DNA of 64,000 nt, taken from assembly GCA_965224785.1 (NCBI GenBank), contig OZ245062.1, forward strand, positions 1,550,001 through 1,614,000, read 5' to 3'. A model generated the notes under the pieces. That model had not been told where the DNA came from. It did not search any database and saw only the letters and a program-made list of their open reading frames with translations. Below, piece by piece: positions 63,323 to 64,000 of the stretch. A program made the position numbers and the translations under genes. Origin of the DNA: JALSNL01 sp036479585. Lineage in GTDB: Bacteria > Bacteroidota > Ignavibacteria > Ignavibacteriales > Melioribacteraceae. How positions within the stretch are numbered: position 1 is the first letter of the stretch; each line of letters opens with the position of its first letter.

Positions 63323-64000
63323 TCAGTCTAAAGGACTGCGAACACCTAGCCCGCCTTTGTTTAATACGTGTGTGTAAACCATTGTGGTTTTTACAGATTT
63401 GTGTCCGAGTAAATCTTGCACGGTTCTAATATCGTAACCGTTATGTAAAAGATGTGTTGCAAATGAGTGCCTAAATGTATGCGGCGTTATTATTTTGTTT
63501 ATTCCACTTTGCAAAGCAGCACTACGAACTTTACGTTGTATTGTTGATGGATAAATATGATGGCGAAATAGTTCTCCGGTTTTTTCATTTTTAACAAATT
63601 TTGATGAAGGGAATGCATATTGCCAAAGAAATTCTTTGCTAGCATTAATATATTTTTCATCTAATGCATCAGGTAAATATGTTAAGCCGTAACCTCGCTT
63701 AATATCTTTGACATGTAATATTTTAACTTGTTTAAGATGCTCCCTAAGTTTTGGAATTATTTTTTGAGGTAACATCGTAAATCTGTCTTTTGTACTTTTA
63801 CTATCACGAATTATAATTTGATTAGCATCAAAATCAATATCTTTTACTCTTAATTTTAATGCTTCAGAAAGTCTTAAACCTGCTCCGTATAATAAAGAGG
63901 AAACGATTAAAGTTGTACCATTTAGATTTGTAAAAACTTCTTTAGTCTCAGAAGGAGTTAGAACAACTGGCAAAATAACTTTACGTTTAGCACGTTTTAT
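63323..64000 (-). CDS. intI: integron-type tyrosine recombinase IntI, 5' end missing
   Basis: 225 C-terminal residues are visible; the frame is still open at 64000, and the family is about 320 residues, so the N-terminal DNA-binding part is off the window. Numbering from the TTG at 63973, the catalytic residues are Arg34 (GAGLRLSEAL), His165 and Arg168 (PHTFRHSFATHL), His191 (LLGHKSVKTT) and the nucleophile Tyr200 (VYTHVL). The integron-integrase-specific insert is present: TYLPDALDEKYINASKEFLW then QYAFPSS. The end KGGLGVRSPLD matches IntI. It catalyses attI x attC recombination that captures gene cassettes. attI and any cassettes would normally lie past its 5' end, outside this window. Confidence 0.93.
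   Translation of the reverse strand: MKRAKRKVILPVVLTPSETKEVFTNLNGTTLIVSSLLYGAGLRLSEALKLRVKDIDFDANQIIIRDSKSTKDRFTMLPQKIIPKLREHLKQVKILHVKDIKRGYGLTYLPDALDEKYINASKEFLWQYAFPSSKFVKNEKTGELFRHHIYPSTIQRKVRSAALQSGINKIITPHTFRHSFATHLLHNGYDIRTVQDLLGHKSVKTTMVYTHVLNKGGLGVRSPLD

Noticed and set aside
1..64000. CRISPR array or prophage
   Set aside because: No evenly spaced direct repeats and no phage structural, lysis or packaging genes. The only recombinase is the integron integrase and the only transposase the RAYT.

Overview
The window is AT-rich bacterial chromosome that most resembles Ignavibacteria (Bacteroidota/Chlorobi side). This rests on about eight secreted proteins, intact or broken, that end in a type IX-like sorting domain of the style 'NYPNPFNPTTTI...LKVYDVLGKEV...SGVYFYRLQ...KKMLLMK', on a parA-parB-DUF5683 gene order, on an alternative GlmU-like enzyme, and on a GWxTD protein. 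No type IX secretion components lie in the window. Taxonomy is an inference from protein style and gene order.

Layout. 1-16.7 kb (almost all minus strand): pdxA (cut by the left edge), GWxTD protein, rho, folC, an unknown small protein, a BamB-like lipoprotein, a large metalloprotease/beta-propeller/outer-membrane-barrel fusion, a 1403-residue subtilase with FG-GAP repeats and a sorting domain, purF, tRNA-Pro(GGG), a MerR regulator, aroQ and an unknown gene. 16.7-23.5 kb is an accessory patch: ppx, a broken secreted-protein gene, a REP-associated tyrosine transposase (RAYT) surrounded by its probable REP palindromes, a zinc-ribbon membrane protein and a DUF5683 gene, followed by parB-parA. 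25.4-44.3 kb is dense housekeeping: HAD phosphatase; a minus operon PASTA-rpe-nagA-folP-cdaA-glycosyltransferase; then on the plus strand a POT peptide transporter, nagB, alternative glmU, a Trp-rich repeat secreted protein, rqcH, a rhodanese-DoxX-GT9-GT9 operon, ispE and a CDF metal exporter.

44.4-55.5 kb is a minus-strand array of four CotH-kinase/lamin-tail secreted paralogues. One is broken by a frameshift and a stop, and a further relic of about 69 bp sits between the first two. 55.8-63.1 kb holds secreted sorting-domain proteins (two share an unrecognised domain), a small glycine-rich membrane protein, purE and a C69 dipeptidase. The right edge enters an integron-type integrase whose 5' end, and any attI and cassettes, lie beyond position 64000.

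Main points for a second look. REP palindromes are inserted in frame inside two genes, the RAYT itself and a sorting domain. A second palindrome family clusters near the integron integrase. The CotH array shows recent duplication and decay. A pattern of one-base losses and C-to-T-type stops could be real pseudogenisation or sequence error.
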